A stretch of DNA of 47,354 nucleotides, taken from ZC4RG42 sp036676355. GTDB lineage: Bacteria > Pseudomonadota > Gammaproteobacteria > Burkholderiales > SG8-39. Made by a program: the position numbers and the translations under genes. Each line of letters starts with the position of its first letter. Position 1 is the first letter of the stretch. The stretch is taken from the NCBI GenBank assembly GCA_036676355.1, contig JAKFDA010000041.1:1-47354 (forward strand), written 5' to 3'. Shown piece by piece: positions 9,854-17,794 of this stretch. The notes under the pieces are model-generated. The model had not been told where the DNA came from. It worked only from the letters and a program-made list of their open reading frames with translations, and did not search any database.

Positions 9854-9864
9854 GTCGGAACCTT

Positions 9865-10491
9865 TCAGGGTGCGTGCCGGTCGGGCAGCAACGCCCGTTC
9901 CCGGGAAATCGATGCGCACTCAAGGCTAGCCGTGCGATCGGTCTTCCCTGACGGCGTTCTCGAGATATTCATCCGACAGGATTCGCGTGTCGGGATCGCG
10001 CCGGCAGTTTGGTTTCCCGGCGTAAAGCGCAGTCCGTGCATGTATGGCGCGGGCTTCTTCCGTCGGTAGTCGGCGAATTCCTTGGCGTAGTAACTACGCG
10101 CTTCGTCCACGTTTTTCGCGCCGATCACGATGTCATGCATCAGATTGAGCGCCAGCCAATTCGCCTGTTCATCGTGGCAGCGAGCCGAGACCTCGCCGAC
10201 GGTGCGTTCGACGATGACCCTGCCGTCGAACGCGGCAAGCGGAGTGAACTTATCGACCGGCACACGATAGTCGATAACCGATTCGACGGAGTCGAAATGC
10301 GGCACCGGAAAATTGTGACGGTGGAAGGTTTTTGTCGCGACGATGCGTTTCCACCACCCGCGGTTATGCCAGGCCAGTTGCGTGTCAGTGACCTCGTCCG
10401 GCTCGCCGTACTGGTCGATGACAAGGCGCGCGGCTTCGCGAGGCTCCTCCGGCCAGTCCGCGATACGCTTTGATCCGGGGTTCGCTGCCAT
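9865..10491 (-). CDS. Conserved-looking hypothetical protein
   Basis: A 208-residue soluble protein, not recognised. ATG 10491 (MAANPGSKRI) has GGGGA close upstream and is preferred over the open extension to 10599. Residues 20-150 look like a folded domain: AARLVIDQYGEPDEVTDTQL, WWKRIVATK, FPVPHFDSVESVIDYRVP, LALNLMHDIVIGAKNVDEAR. The last 45 residues are low-complexity and may reflect a frameshift or a divergent tail. No secretion signal. It lies divergent from the Mut7-C gene, 129 bp apart. Confidence 0.6.
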   Translation of the reverse strand: MAANPGSKRIADWPEEPREAARLVIDQYGEPDEVTDTQLAWHNRGWWKRIVATKTFHRHNFPVPHFDSVESVIDYRVPVDKFTPLAAFDGRVIVERTVGEVSARCHDEQANWLALNLMHDIVIGAKNVDEARSYYAKEFADYRRKKPAPYMHGLRFTPGNQTAGAIPTRESCRMNISRTPSGKTDRTASLECASISRERALLPDRHAP

Positions 10492-10620
10492 GTTGTCCCC
10501 TTTAGTCGCTCGTGGTAACGCGGGAAAGGGCGCAAGCACCATGCCGGTACTCGCCCTTACGATGGCGTCAGGCAAAGACCGCCGGGGTCGAGCGAACATT
10601 GATTCGTTAGATCAGGCGCC

Positions 10621-11106
10621 ATGACCAGTCGTTTTCTCGCGGATGCCATGCTGGGCGGACTCGCACGCTGGCTACGCGTGATGGGTTTCGATGCTGCCTA
10701 CGATCCGTCCGTGCAGGACCCGGAACTCGTCGCTCTCGCAGACGCGGAAGGGCGCGTGCTGCTGACCCGTGACCGTCATCTGCTCATTCACCTCCGTCCG
10801 GTGCGGGGGCTCTTGATTACCGGCGATGCCCCACTCACACAACTTCACGAGGTCATCATCGCATGCAATCTCGCGCGCCCGGCAGAGCTCTTTACGCGCT
10901 GCCTGGTCTGTAACACGATGCTTCGGGCCGCCACGATATGTGAAATCGCCAACCTCGTGCCTGACAGGGCGCGATCGTTACCCGGCCCCGTACGTCGCTG
11001 TCCCGGCTGTGGACGGGTGTACTGGCCCGGCTCGCATGTCCGGCGCATGCGTCGTACTCTTACGAAGGCTTTACCCGATTGGGATGGTTGGGAGGAGACG
11101 GCCTAG
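10621..11106 (+). CDS. Mut7-C PIN-like nuclease-family protein
   Basis: A 161-residue protein of the Mut7-C family: an N-terminal PIN-like RNase fold and a C-terminal zinc ribbon. Acidic residues of the active-site type are visible in FLADAMLGGLARWLRVMGFD, near ALADAEGRVLLTRDR and in DAPLTQL. The ribbon has the Cys pairs CLVC (about residue 99) and CPGC (about residue 127). A role in RNA turnover is inferred from the fold. It overlaps the convergent gene at 11103 by 4 bp at the 3' ends. Confidence 0.85.
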   Translation: MTSRFLADAMLGGLARWLRVMGFDAAYDPSVQDPELVALADAEGRVLLTRDRHLLIHLRPVRGLLITGDAPLTQLHEVIIACNLARPAELFTRCLVCNTMLRAATICEIANLVPDRARSLPGPVRRCPGCGRVYWPGSHVRRMRRTLTKALPDWDGWEETA

Positions 11107-11363
11107 ACCCAGGCGGCAATCACCATCGCGCCGAGAAGAATCAAACTCACCGCAAGATAGAGCGTCCGTTCGTGCAAGGCTGCTTGCTGCGCACGCAGAT
11201 GCTTGTCCCTTTCGGACAAGCGACGTTTGAGGCTGGCGATCTCGGACTTCTCGGCGTCGTATCGGGCGTGTAGGTGCACTTCTCGAACGGTCAGCATGGC
11301 GCGAAGCCGCTCGATTTCCTCATCCGGATTCTCCGCCGTGCGCTGTAACTGCTGATTCTTCAT
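11103..11363 (-). CDS. Coiled-coil protein with C-terminal membrane anchor
   Basis: An 86-residue protein, not recognised. Residues 10-65 are strongly charged with heptad-like spacing (EEIERLRAMLTVREVHLHAR, SLKRRLSERDKHLRAQQAAL) and should form a coiled coil. The last 18 residues (YLAVSLILLGAMVIAAW) form one membrane helix, so it looks tail-anchored. The upstream ribosome-binding site is weak. It overlaps the Mut7-C gene tail to tail. Confidence 0.5.
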   Translation of the reverse strand: MKNQQLQRTAENPDEEIERLRAMLTVREVHLHARYDAEKSEIASLKRRLSERDKHLRAQQAALHERTLYLAVSLILLGAMVIAAWV

Positions 11364-11366
11364 AGG

Positions 11367-11443
11367 GATCGATTGTCCATCGATCGGGCGCGAATATTCT
11401 CGCTCGCCATACGATCGCGGAGCGAAAAGGAGGAATTTTCCTC
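11367..11443. other. Two perfect dyads in a 199-bp gap
   Basis: GATCGAT (11367-11373) and ATCGATC (11379-11385) form a 7-bp perfect inverted repeat with a 5-base centre, directly upstream of the coiled-coil gene. Further on, GAGGAA (11430-11435) and TTCCTC (11438-11443) form another with a 2-base centre. Either could be an operator; no family consensus is evident. Confidence 0.3.
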
Positions 11444-11562
11444 ATACGCGGCGTGACAGGCATTGAGCGTCCACGCAGTTGAACCGCTTCGACAAAACCG
11501 CCGGAAACGGGATTTTCGGCAAAGAAGCGAAGCCGGTTCGGTCGACGTCACGATCGACTTGA

Positions 11563-12465
11563 CTAAGTGTTCGCGGCGCCCGCTTGCGCCACCGCTTCAC
11601 GCAACACCTGCGCGAGTTCGCGTGTAGCGGGGCCTGCCAATTCGGGCTGCGCATACATGAGGTACAGCTGCGCCCGGCGCCGCTGCCCTTCGCGCAGCGG
11701 AAGCGGCTTTAGCGTGTTCGTCTCGATATGAGGGCCGATCAGATGGCAGGGCAGCCAGGCAAAACCGAGGCCGCCGGCGACCAGCGAAATGGACGTTTCG
11801 ATACCCGTGACGGTCCAGCGCTGCGCCGCGCCCAGCCAGCCTTCATCGCGCGGTTTGGCGGTGCCTGAATCGCGAATGACGATCTGCTGTCCGCGCGCCA
11901 GATCGTCCACCGTGATTTCACGACCGAGTTGATGGAGCGGGTGATCCGGGCGCGCCACCGCGACGAACTCGATTTCCATCAAGAGGTCGCCCAGAAAACC
12001 CGGGGGCACCCGGCTGCCGATTACGAGATCGGCGCTTTGATCGAGCAACGCCTCGTCCGCGCCGGATAACACCACTTCCTTCAACTGCACGCGGGTCGCC
12101 GGCGCAATGGCGGCAAAACGGGCGAGCGCGTCCAGCAGCAATCTGGTCGGGAACACCACGTCGGCAGTCAGGCGAACTTCCGCCTCTCTGCCTTCGCGCA
12201 GACTGCCGGCCAGTTGTTCGAGCCGCCGCGCATCGGCGAGCAACTCTGTCGCGCGTCGCAACAGCACCGCGCCGCGCTCGGTCAAGCGCGCCTTGCGCCC
12301 CTCGATGGCGAGCAGTTCGATGCCGAGGTGTTCCTGCAGGCGCGCCACCATGTAGCTGATCGACGATTGGCTGCGATGCAGCGCCTCGGCCGCCCTGGCA
12401 TAGCTCCCATGCTCGATGATCGCCTGCAGAACGCTCCATTGCTCAAGGGTGGTCCGTGGAATCAT
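11563..12465 (-). CDS. LysR-family regulator, divergent from azoR
   Basis: A 300-residue LysR-type regulator. The N-terminal winged helix (residues 1-60) shows LEQWSVLQAIIEHGSYARAA and SQSSISYMVARLQEHLGIEL; the C-terminal part is the co-inducer-binding domain. ATG 12465 (MIPRTTLEQW) is chosen over the open extension to 12561, which would run through the shared promoter. It is 98 bp divergent from azoR, the classic layout for a regulator of the neighbouring gene. Quinones, azo dyes or electrophiles are plausible inducers by association with azoR and pirin. Confidence 0.92.
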   Translation of the reverse strand: MIPRTTLEQWSVLQAIIEHGSYARAAEALHRSQSSISYMVARLQEHLGIELLAIEGRKARLTERGAVLLRRATELLADARRLEQLAGSLREGREAEVRLTADVVFPTRLLLDALARFAAIAPATRVQLKEVVLSGADEALLDQSADLVIGSRVPPGFLGDLLMEIEFVAVARPDHPLHQLGREITVDDLARGQQIVIRDSGTAKPRDEGWLGAAQRWTVTGIETSISLVAGGLGFAWLPCHLIGPHIETNTLKPLPLREGQRRRAQLYLMYAQPELAGPATRELAQVLREAVAQAGAANT

Positions 12466-12486
12466 TGATCTGGTTTTCAGATTGAA

Positions 12487-12515
12487 TTGACAAAAATTTT
12501 GCGCTTTTTTATCTG
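12487..12515 (+). promoter_or_regulatory. Probable sigma-70 promoter for azoR with embedded dyad
   Basis: TTGACA (12487-12492) is followed after 17 bp by TATCTG (12510-12515). The spacer contains CAAAAATTTTG (12491-12501), a near-palindrome that could be part of the binding site of the divergent LysR regulator. The azoR start is 49 bp downstream of the -10. Confidence 0.55.
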
Positions 12516-12563
12516 TTAATACAAACGCAGAATGAGCTCCATCAACCAGCCATCGGAGCAACC

Positions 12564-13166
12564 ATGATCACTCTCCTGCACATCAATTCAAGCGCCCGCA
12601 CCAATGGCAACGCCAATCAACTCGCCGACAAATTCGTCGCCGAATGGATCGCCCGTCATCCCCAGCAGCAGATCGTGCAGCGCAACCTCACCGCGCAGCC
12701 CGTGCCTCATCTGGCGGAAGAAACCATCAACGCGTTTTTTACGCCGGCGGACCAGCGCAACGCACAGCAGCGCGACGCGATCAGACTGTCGGACGAACTC
12801 GTCGCCGAATTGTTCGCCGCCGACGTCATCGTGATCGGCGTGCCGATGTACAACTTCGGCATCCCTTCGACGCTGAAGGCGTATTTCGATCACGTCGCGC
12901 GCGCCGGCATCACCTTTCGCTACACGTCCAGCGGACCGGAAGGGCTGGTGAACGGCAAGAAGGTTTATATCGTCGCGGCGCGCGGCGGTTCGTACAGCGG
13001 CACGCCGGGTGACACGCAGACCGCATACCTGCGTAACTTCCTCGGCTTTCTCGGCATGACCGACGTGACGTTCATTTACGCCGAAGGCCTCAACCTGGGC
13101 GACGAAGCAAAAGCGCGCGCCGAAACCGCGGCGCACGCGCAGATTCGCGAACTTGCTGCCGCATGA
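12564..13166 (+). CDS. azoR: FMN-dependent NADH-azoreductase
   Basis: A 200-residue flavodoxin-2-fold enzyme that uses NADH and FMN to reduce azo compounds and quinones by two electrons. Motifs: ITLLHINSSARTNGNANQLA (FMN phosphate loop), IGVPMYNFGIPSTLKAYFDH, AGITFRYTSSGPEGL and VAARGGSYSG. Length and order match the AzoR family. The following pirin gene has its ribosome-binding site on the azoR stop codon, so the two form an operon under the divergent LysR regulator. Confidence 0.95.
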   Translation: MITLLHINSSARTNGNANQLADKFVAEWIARHPQQQIVQRNLTAQPVPHLAEETINAFFTPADQRNAQQRDAIRLSDELVAELFAADVIVIGVPMYNFGIPSTLKAYFDHVARAGITFRYTSSGPEGLVNGKKVYIVAARGGSYSGTPGDTQTAYLRNFLGFLGMTDVTFIYAEGLNLGDEAKARAETAAHAQIRELAAA

Positions 13167-13179
13167 AGGAGAGATCGAC

Positions 13180-13878
13180 ATGATGGAGATACGTAAAGCG
13201 GGCGAGCGCGGCCATGCCGCGTTCCCCGCGCTCGACAGCTGGCATACGTTTTCGTTTGGCGATTATTACGATGCCAAACAGATGGGGTGGGGCGCGCTGC
13301 GCGTCATCAACGACGACACGATTCAGCCCGGCGGCGGTTTTCCGTCGCATGGTCACAACAACATGGAGATCATTTCCTACGTGCTCGACGGCGCGCTGGA
13401 ACACAAGGATTCCATGGGTAGCGGCTCGGTCATCCGGCCGGGCAACGTGCAGGTCATGAGCGCCGGGACGGGTGTCACGCATAGCGAGTTCAATCACTCG
13501 CACACGGACCCCGTGCACTTCCTGCAGATCTGGATCGTGCCGAAATTCACCGGCGTGAAGCCGAGTTATCAGGAGCACTTCTTCGAGCCGTCGGAGAAAC
13601 GCGGCAAGCTGCGCCTGCTCGCTTCGCCGGATGCGCGGGACGGATCATTGAAGCTGTGGCAGGACGCCTATGTCTATGCGGGCCTCATCGATAGTGACGA
13701 GCGCATCGAATACCGCGTCGCAGCGGAACGCCGCGTCTATGTGCATGTTGCGCGCGGCGAAGTCTCGCTGTGCGGGCAGGTGCTATCGACCGGAGACGGC
13801 GTCAAGCTGTGCGGCAAGCCGACGCTGACGTTCACCGATGGCAGGGGCGCGGAAGTGCTGTTGTTCGATCTCGCTTGA
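13180..13878 (+). CDS. Pirin-family protein (YhhW-like bicupin)
   Basis: A 232-residue pirin. The N-terminal cupin shows SWHTFSFGDYYD, GFPSHGHNNMEIISYVLDG and VMSAGTGVTHSEFN, which supply the His/Glu metal ligands. YhhW-type pirins can oxidise quercetin; others act as redox sensors. AAGGAGAG at 13166-13173 supports ATG 13180. It is coupled to azoR, a common pairing in proteobacteria that suggests a shared role in quinone or flavonoid stress. Confidence 0.93.
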   Translation: MMEIRKAGERGHAAFPALDSWHTFSFGDYYDAKQMGWGALRVINDDTIQPGGGFPSHGHNNMEIISYVLDGALEHKDSMGSGSVIRPGNVQVMSAGTGVTHSEFNHSHTDPVHFLQIWIVPKFTGVKPSYQEHFFEPSEKRGKLRLLASPDARDGSLKLWQDAYVYAGLIDSDERIEYRVAAERRVYVHVARGEVSLCGQVLSTGDGVKLCGKPTLTFTDGRGAEVLLFDLA

Positions 13879-14071
13879 ATGTCGGACGGGGAGGATGCGA
13901 TGTCGCTTGCGATCAATAACAAACTCGAAGCGAAGGTTCGCTTTGTCGCATGCTGTCACAAGATCGACGTGCTTGAACGACTCGGCATCGAAATCGCTGA
14001 ACGCGCGCCGCTGCAAATGCCCGCGAATCGAGGTCGCACCTCGGACATCTTTTCGCGCACGCCATTGAAGG

Positions 14072-14989
14072 CTAACGCCACGGCGCGTGGCTGAACGAGT
14101 CCAGCAGGAATTGCAGCATTGCAGAGACGCGTGGGGATCGGTGTCGGCCCTGCGGGTAAAGCGCATACAGCGGGACCGTCTCGGAAATGTGCCGGTCGCC
14201 GAGAATGGGTACCAGTTCGCCTTTGCGAAACGCATCACCGACGGCCATGTCCACGCTTCGGATGATGCCCATTCCGGCAAGCGCCAGTTGCAGCATGGTT
14301 TCACCGTTATTGGCCGAAACGTTACCGGCGACATGGACCGTTTCCCGGCCGGCCGGCCCGTTGAAGGGCCATTGCGAATGCGCCGGCAGATCGGAGCGAA
14401 GGATGCAGTTATGCGACTGTAGATCGGCCGGTGTGGCCGGTGTGCCGGCGCGCGCCAGATAGGCGGGCGAAGCGCATACGATGCGATGCACGTCGCAGAG
14501 CTTGCGCGCCACCAGAGTCGAATGGGGCAGGGAGCCGAGGCGGACGGCAATGTCGATGCCTTCGGCCACGAGGTCGGCGATCCGATCGCTCACTTCAAGC
14601 TCCACCGCCACGTCGGGGTAGCGCGATAGAAAGCGCGGCAGGGCGGGGACCAACACGTGGGTTCCGAATGGCGCGAACACTGTCATGCGCAGGCGGCCGC
14701 GCGGCCGATCGCGCGTCCGACTGACTTCGTTCTCGGCGTCTTCCAGCGCAGCAAGGATGCTGCGGCAGCGTTCGTAAAACCGCTCGCCTTCCGGCGTCAG
14801 CGATAGTTTGCGCGTCGTTCTATTGAGCAGGCGCGCGTCGAGCCGGTCTTCCAGGCGTGTGATCAGTTTGGAAATGGCGGACGGGGTCACATCCTTGCGC
14901 CGGGCCGCCGCGGTTAATCCCCGCTGTTCCACCGTAGTTACGAACGCCTCCATCTGAGCGCGGATATCACTCGAAGCAATTTTTGCCAT
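14072..14989 (-). CDS. LysR-family regulator (CrgA/DsdC-like subgroup)
   Basis: A 305-residue LysR-type regulator. The helix-turn-helix region has AQMEAFVTTVEQRGLTAAAR and TPSAISKLITRLEDRLDARL, followed by LNRTTRKLSLTPEGERFYER, typical of the large subgroup that controls nearby oxidoreductases. The C-terminal half is a normal effector domain. ATG 14989 is preferred; GTG 14992 is also possible. Upstream is a long dyad (15001-15046) that fits its own operator. The only divergent gene, the terC-type one, is 340 bp away, so its target may have been lost or lie elsewhere. Confidence 0.92.
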   Translation of the reverse strand: MAKIASSDIRAQMEAFVTTVEQRGLTAAARRKDVTPSAISKLITRLEDRLDARLLNRTTRKLSLTPEGERFYERCRSILAALEDAENEVSRTRDRPRGRLRMTVFAPFGTHVLVPALPRFLSRYPDVAVELEVSDRIADLVAEGIDIAVRLGSLPHSTLVARKLCDVHRIVCASPAYLARAGTPATPADLQSHNCILRSDLPAHSQWPFNGPAGRETVHVAGNVSANNGETMLQLALAGMGIIRSVDMAVGDAFRKGELVPILGDRHISETVPLYALYPQGRHRSPRVSAMLQFLLDSFSHAPWR

Positions 14990-15000
14990 CACGGCACCAA

Positions 15001-15046
15001 TCTAGTTCCAGATAGCCAATTGTATGGCGTTATGGAACAACCTAGA
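15001..15046. promoter_or_regulatory. Extended inverted repeat, likely LysR operator
   Basis: Perfect arms GTTCCA (15005-15010) and TGGAAC (15033-15038) surround inner partial symmetry ATAGCCA ... TGGCGTTAT, and outer TCTAG/CTAGA extends the symmetry. It begins 12 bp upstream of the LysR start codon. The rest of the 341-bp gap up to the terC-type gene has no credible gene, and I found no match to the manganese riboswitch often placed before terC. Confidence 0.5.
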
Positions 15047-15330
15047 GTGGGGCGTCCGCACCCGCCGGGAGAGACAACAGACTTACCGCGCGATCGGAAC
15101 GCCTGAACTCGGCCGGGAAGCATCAAGGTGAAACGCCATGATGCTGCTGGCACAACCCGCGGCCGCAGCAAAATCCGCAACGCTACATCGCTTTCTTATT
15201 TGGAAGCTCCGCAATGCACTGCCTGCGCAGCCGATGGGGTTTTACACATGGCGATAATGAGCCACGCTGCTATGTTTAAAACAACTTGCGTGCGTGGCCT
15301 GCATCGGGAATTCTCAAATAGGAGGAGAGG

Positions 15331-16074
15331 GTGTTAGAAGAAATTTTTTCGGTTGGCCTGCTGAAGATCATCGGCGTCAACATCGTACTGTCCGGTGACA
15401 ACGCAGTCGTGATCGCGCTCGCGGCGCGCTCACTACCGGAAAAACAGCAAAAGCAAGCGGTTATCTGGGGCGCGGGCGCCGCGGTCGTGTTGCGGATCGG
15501 ATTGACCCTGGTCGCCGTTGCGCTCCTGACTCTGCCGTGGATCAAACTCGTCGGCGCGGTGCTGCTGCTGTGGGTGGGCGTCAAGTTGCTGACCCCGGAA
15601 GGCGGTGAAGGAGAAAACATCGAAGCCGGCTCCACCATGTGGGCGGCCATCCGAACCATTCTGATTGCCGATCTCGTCATGAGTCTCGATAACGTGATCG
15701 CGGTGGCGGCAGCGGCGAACGGAAGTCTCGCGCTGCTTCTGATCGGCCTCGGCATCTCGATTCCAATCGTGATTTTCGCCTCGACCGCCCTGATCAAAGT
15801 GATGGAGCGGTGGCCGGTCATCATCACTCTCGGAGCCGCGCTGATCGGTTATGTGGCGGGGGAAATGGCGATCAGCGATCCGATCATCAGCGGCTGGGAA
15901 GAACACATCGTGGAAGTGGTGCATCAGCAGTTCGGCATTGCCGGCTTCCATCCGGGTGTCGTCTGCGGTCTCGCCGGCGCACTCCTCGTGGTTGCAATCG
16001 GCAAGTGGCTGGCTCGACATCATGAGGCGACCGCGACGCCGGAGCTTGAAGCCAGCGCCACGGCTGATCACTGA
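15331..16074 (+). CDS. TerC/YjbE-family membrane transporter
   Basis: A 247-residue integral membrane protein of the TerC superfamily with about seven helices. The conserved acidic motifs, thought to bind metal, are SGDNAVVIALAA in helix 1 and SLDNVIAVAAAA in the middle. Members are linked to Mn2+ export, tellurite resistance or pH stress; the substrate is not readable here. The start is GTG 15331, with GGAGGAGAGG immediately upstream. A strong terminator follows. Confidence 0.92.
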   Translation: MLEEIFSVGLLKIIGVNIVLSGDNAVVIALAARSLPEKQQKQAVIWGAGAAVVLRIGLTLVAVALLTLPWIKLVGAVLLLWVGVKLLTPEGGEGENIEAGSTMWAAIRTILIADLVMSLDNVIAVAAAANGSLALLLIGLGISIPIVIFASTALIKVMERWPVIITLGAALIGYVAGEMAISDPIISGWEEHIVEVVHQQFGIAGFHPGVVCGLAGALLVVAIGKWLARHHEATATPELEASATADH

Positions 16075-16094
16075 TCCGGGCGTAAGCCAGTGCA

Positions 16095-16125
16095 AAAGGG
16101 CGGCGACGATGCCGCCCTTTTTTAT
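16095..16125. terminator. Strong intrinsic terminator
   Basis: AAGGGCGGC (16096-16104) and GCCGCCCTT (16111-16119) form a perfect stem with a GACGAT loop, followed by a run of T to 16123; an A-run on the left arm gives it function on the minus strand too. It separates the terC-type gene from the convergent receptor remnant. Confidence 0.85.
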
Positions 16126-16131
16126 AGCCTT

Positions 16132-16535
16132 TTAGAAGCGGTATTTCACACAGCCGATGACGGTGCGTTCCGTGCTGACGTAATACGTTCCTGTGCCGCC
16201 CGAATAGGACGAGAAATATTTCCTGTCGAACAGGTTGCTCACATTGAGCGCCAGGCGCCACGGACCGCGTTCATAATGAATCGCAGCGTCATAGAGCGTG
16301 AACGACGACACGCTGGTGGTGTTCAGTTCATCGCCGTAGGTCTTGCCCACATACCGAACGCCGCCGCCGAGCCCGAAACCCTGCCAGCCGGGCGCCGCGA
16401 ACATGTAATCCATCCATAACGAGGCCGTGGCGCGGGGAATCTGAATCGGCATCTGCTTCTGTTGGGGCCATTGCTTTCGGTCACTTCCACATCGTTGTAG
16501 GTCAAGGCCGCGATCAGGTTCAGCCTTTTGACGAT
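16132..16535 (-). pseudogene. 3' remnant of a TonB-dependent siderophore receptor
   Basis: Only the last quarter of an outer-membrane receptor barrel survives. The reading frame to 16132 shows GFGLGGGVRYVGKTYGD, NVSNLFDRKYF and a terminal CVKYRF, typical of FhuA-like receptors. Just upstream, in another frame, NLIAALTYNDVEVTESNGPN continues the same homology, so there is a frameshift near 16463. Homology stops at about 16535, where an in-frame TAA lies. The plug domain and most strands are missing, so it is a decayed fragment. Confidence 0.8.
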
Positions 16536-16595
16536 TTAAATCTCACTTGCAACCAAAAAGCGTCGGCCGGCGGCGACGCGCGTCCGGAGTCAGTG

Positions 16596-17546
16596 CTATG
16601 CGCGACCGGCGCGTGGGCTCTCACCCCGTTCAAGCGCTTGCCGATCCCATCCGCCCAGGTCGGCGGCCGCGGCATACGTGCTGCGCATAAACCGCAGCAG
16701 CGTCTCATCGGGAGACTTCGAATTTCGTACGGCATCGTAGGGCAGAACGAACTCTTTCAGTTCGTCGCTGTAATACGCTTCGCGCGGCTGCACCGTGGCC
16801 GCGGCGAAACCTTCCGGCTCTGGATAAGCGTAGGCATAGAACGCCGCATGAGGAACCGGACCCCCTCCCGACCAGAATCCGCAGCTGCAGACTTCGTGCG
16901 AATAAGCCTCCTGCACCACCCAGTCGGGCAGATTGAGGATGCCGCCGGGATGGCGGGGCGCCGTGCGGCCCGAAAAGCGCGTGACCGCCAGATCGAGCGC
17001 GCCCCAGAAAAGATGAACCGGGCTGCACTTGCCGATGAACTCGGCGCGAAATTCGCTCATTACGCGCTGCGATTGCAATAGCACGCGCCAGAATCGCGCG
17101 GCATACTCGGGATCGTAGGCGCGCGGCGTTTCGTCCTCGTCGAAAGCAGTGGTGTCGGCGAGTTCGTTCGGTTTTTTATAAATCTCGACGCGGAAATCGA
17201 GCGCGATCATCGCCTGCATGAGTCGCTTGTAGAAGCGCGCCACGGATTGCGGCTCCAGCGCGAGCACGGCGCTGCGGTCGTCTGTCGTCGAAACAACCAA
17301 TTGATGTTCGAGGAAATCGAAATCGATCTGAAACGCACGGTTGCCATGGAACATGACCGACGTGGTCACGCCGGATACCGTCGGATAAAGCGTCACGCCC
17401 CAGGAGTGATTAACCCATGGGCCGCACGCCATTCTTACCTTGCCGACAATTTGCATCCATCGATGCAACGTTTCATATGTGGGCTGCCATGCGTCCAGCG
17501 GCAAAGCGGGCCATGCGTGTGCGCGCGAAGTAGTGCGACTGACCAT
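16596..17546 (-). CDS. DUF5996-family protein
   Basis: A 316-residue cytosolic protein matching what I recall of DUF5996. Features: WPALPLDAWQPTYETLHRWM at the N-terminus, VNHSWGVTLYPTVSGVTTS, and the block SPVHLFWGALDLAVTRFSGR followed by SHEVCSCGFWSGGG. Function unknown. ATG 17546 is preceded by AAGGA 7 bp upstream; the 2-codon-longer TTG start is less likely. A scrap of a pirin gene lies just upstream, so an earlier pirin-DUF5996 operon may have been cut. Confidence 0.82.
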   Translation of the reverse strand: MVSRTTSRAHAWPALPLDAWQPTYETLHRWMQIVGKVRMACGPWVNHSWGVTLYPTVSGVTTSVMFHGNRAFQIDFDFLEHQLVVSTTDDRSAVLALEPQSVARFYKRLMQAMIALDFRVEIYKKPNELADTTAFDEDETPRAYDPEYAARFWRVLLQSQRVMSEFRAEFIGKCSPVHLFWGALDLAVTRFSGRTAPRHPGGILNLPDWVVQEAYSHEVCSCGFWSGGGPVPHAAFYAYAYPEPEGFAAATVQPREAYYSDELKEFVLPYDAVRNSKSPDETLLRFMRSTYAAAADLGGWDRQALERGESPRAGRA

Positions 17547-17649
17547 GGTCAAAGTCCTTCTGAGCGTCGAATTGAGCTCTCAACGCCCTAGCAAGGAACT
17601 GGCCGAAGTGAATCGCGCTGGTCGAACCGTCTCGAAGCCGCGCTGAACG

Positions 17650-17713
17650 GCGCGGGAATTGCGGGCGCCGCCATTCGTCCGCTTTGCGAATTTCGATAAT
17701 GTCGTGCTCCTCC
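17650..17713 (-). pseudogene. Remnant of a pirin gene 5' end
   Basis: Read on the minus strand, this stretch aligns with the start of the pirin gene at 13180: in both, GACAT.AT.GA.AT.CG.AAAGCGG.CGA is shared, with third-base changes only, and translation gives IIEIRKADEW against MMEIRKAGER. The start ATG has become ATT. Beyond about 60 bp the similarity fades and no pirin frame continues. The evidence is a by-eye alignment of a short region. Confidence 0.4.
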
Positions 17714-17794
17714 TTATGTGGCCGTGGGTTCTTCCCGAGGCACTCTGAGAAGTGGCGGCAAGTACTGCGCGAAGCAGCACTTGTGCACAGCGGA

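Noticed and set aside
13879..14094. 71-codon plus-strand frame after the pirin gene
   Set aside because: It overlaps the end of the convergent LysR gene, has no family features, and is best read as intergenic sequence.
15047..15330. Manganese (yybP-ykoY) riboswitch before the terC-type gene
   Set aside because: I looked for its conserved core and did not find it; the leader shows no matching paired elements by eye.
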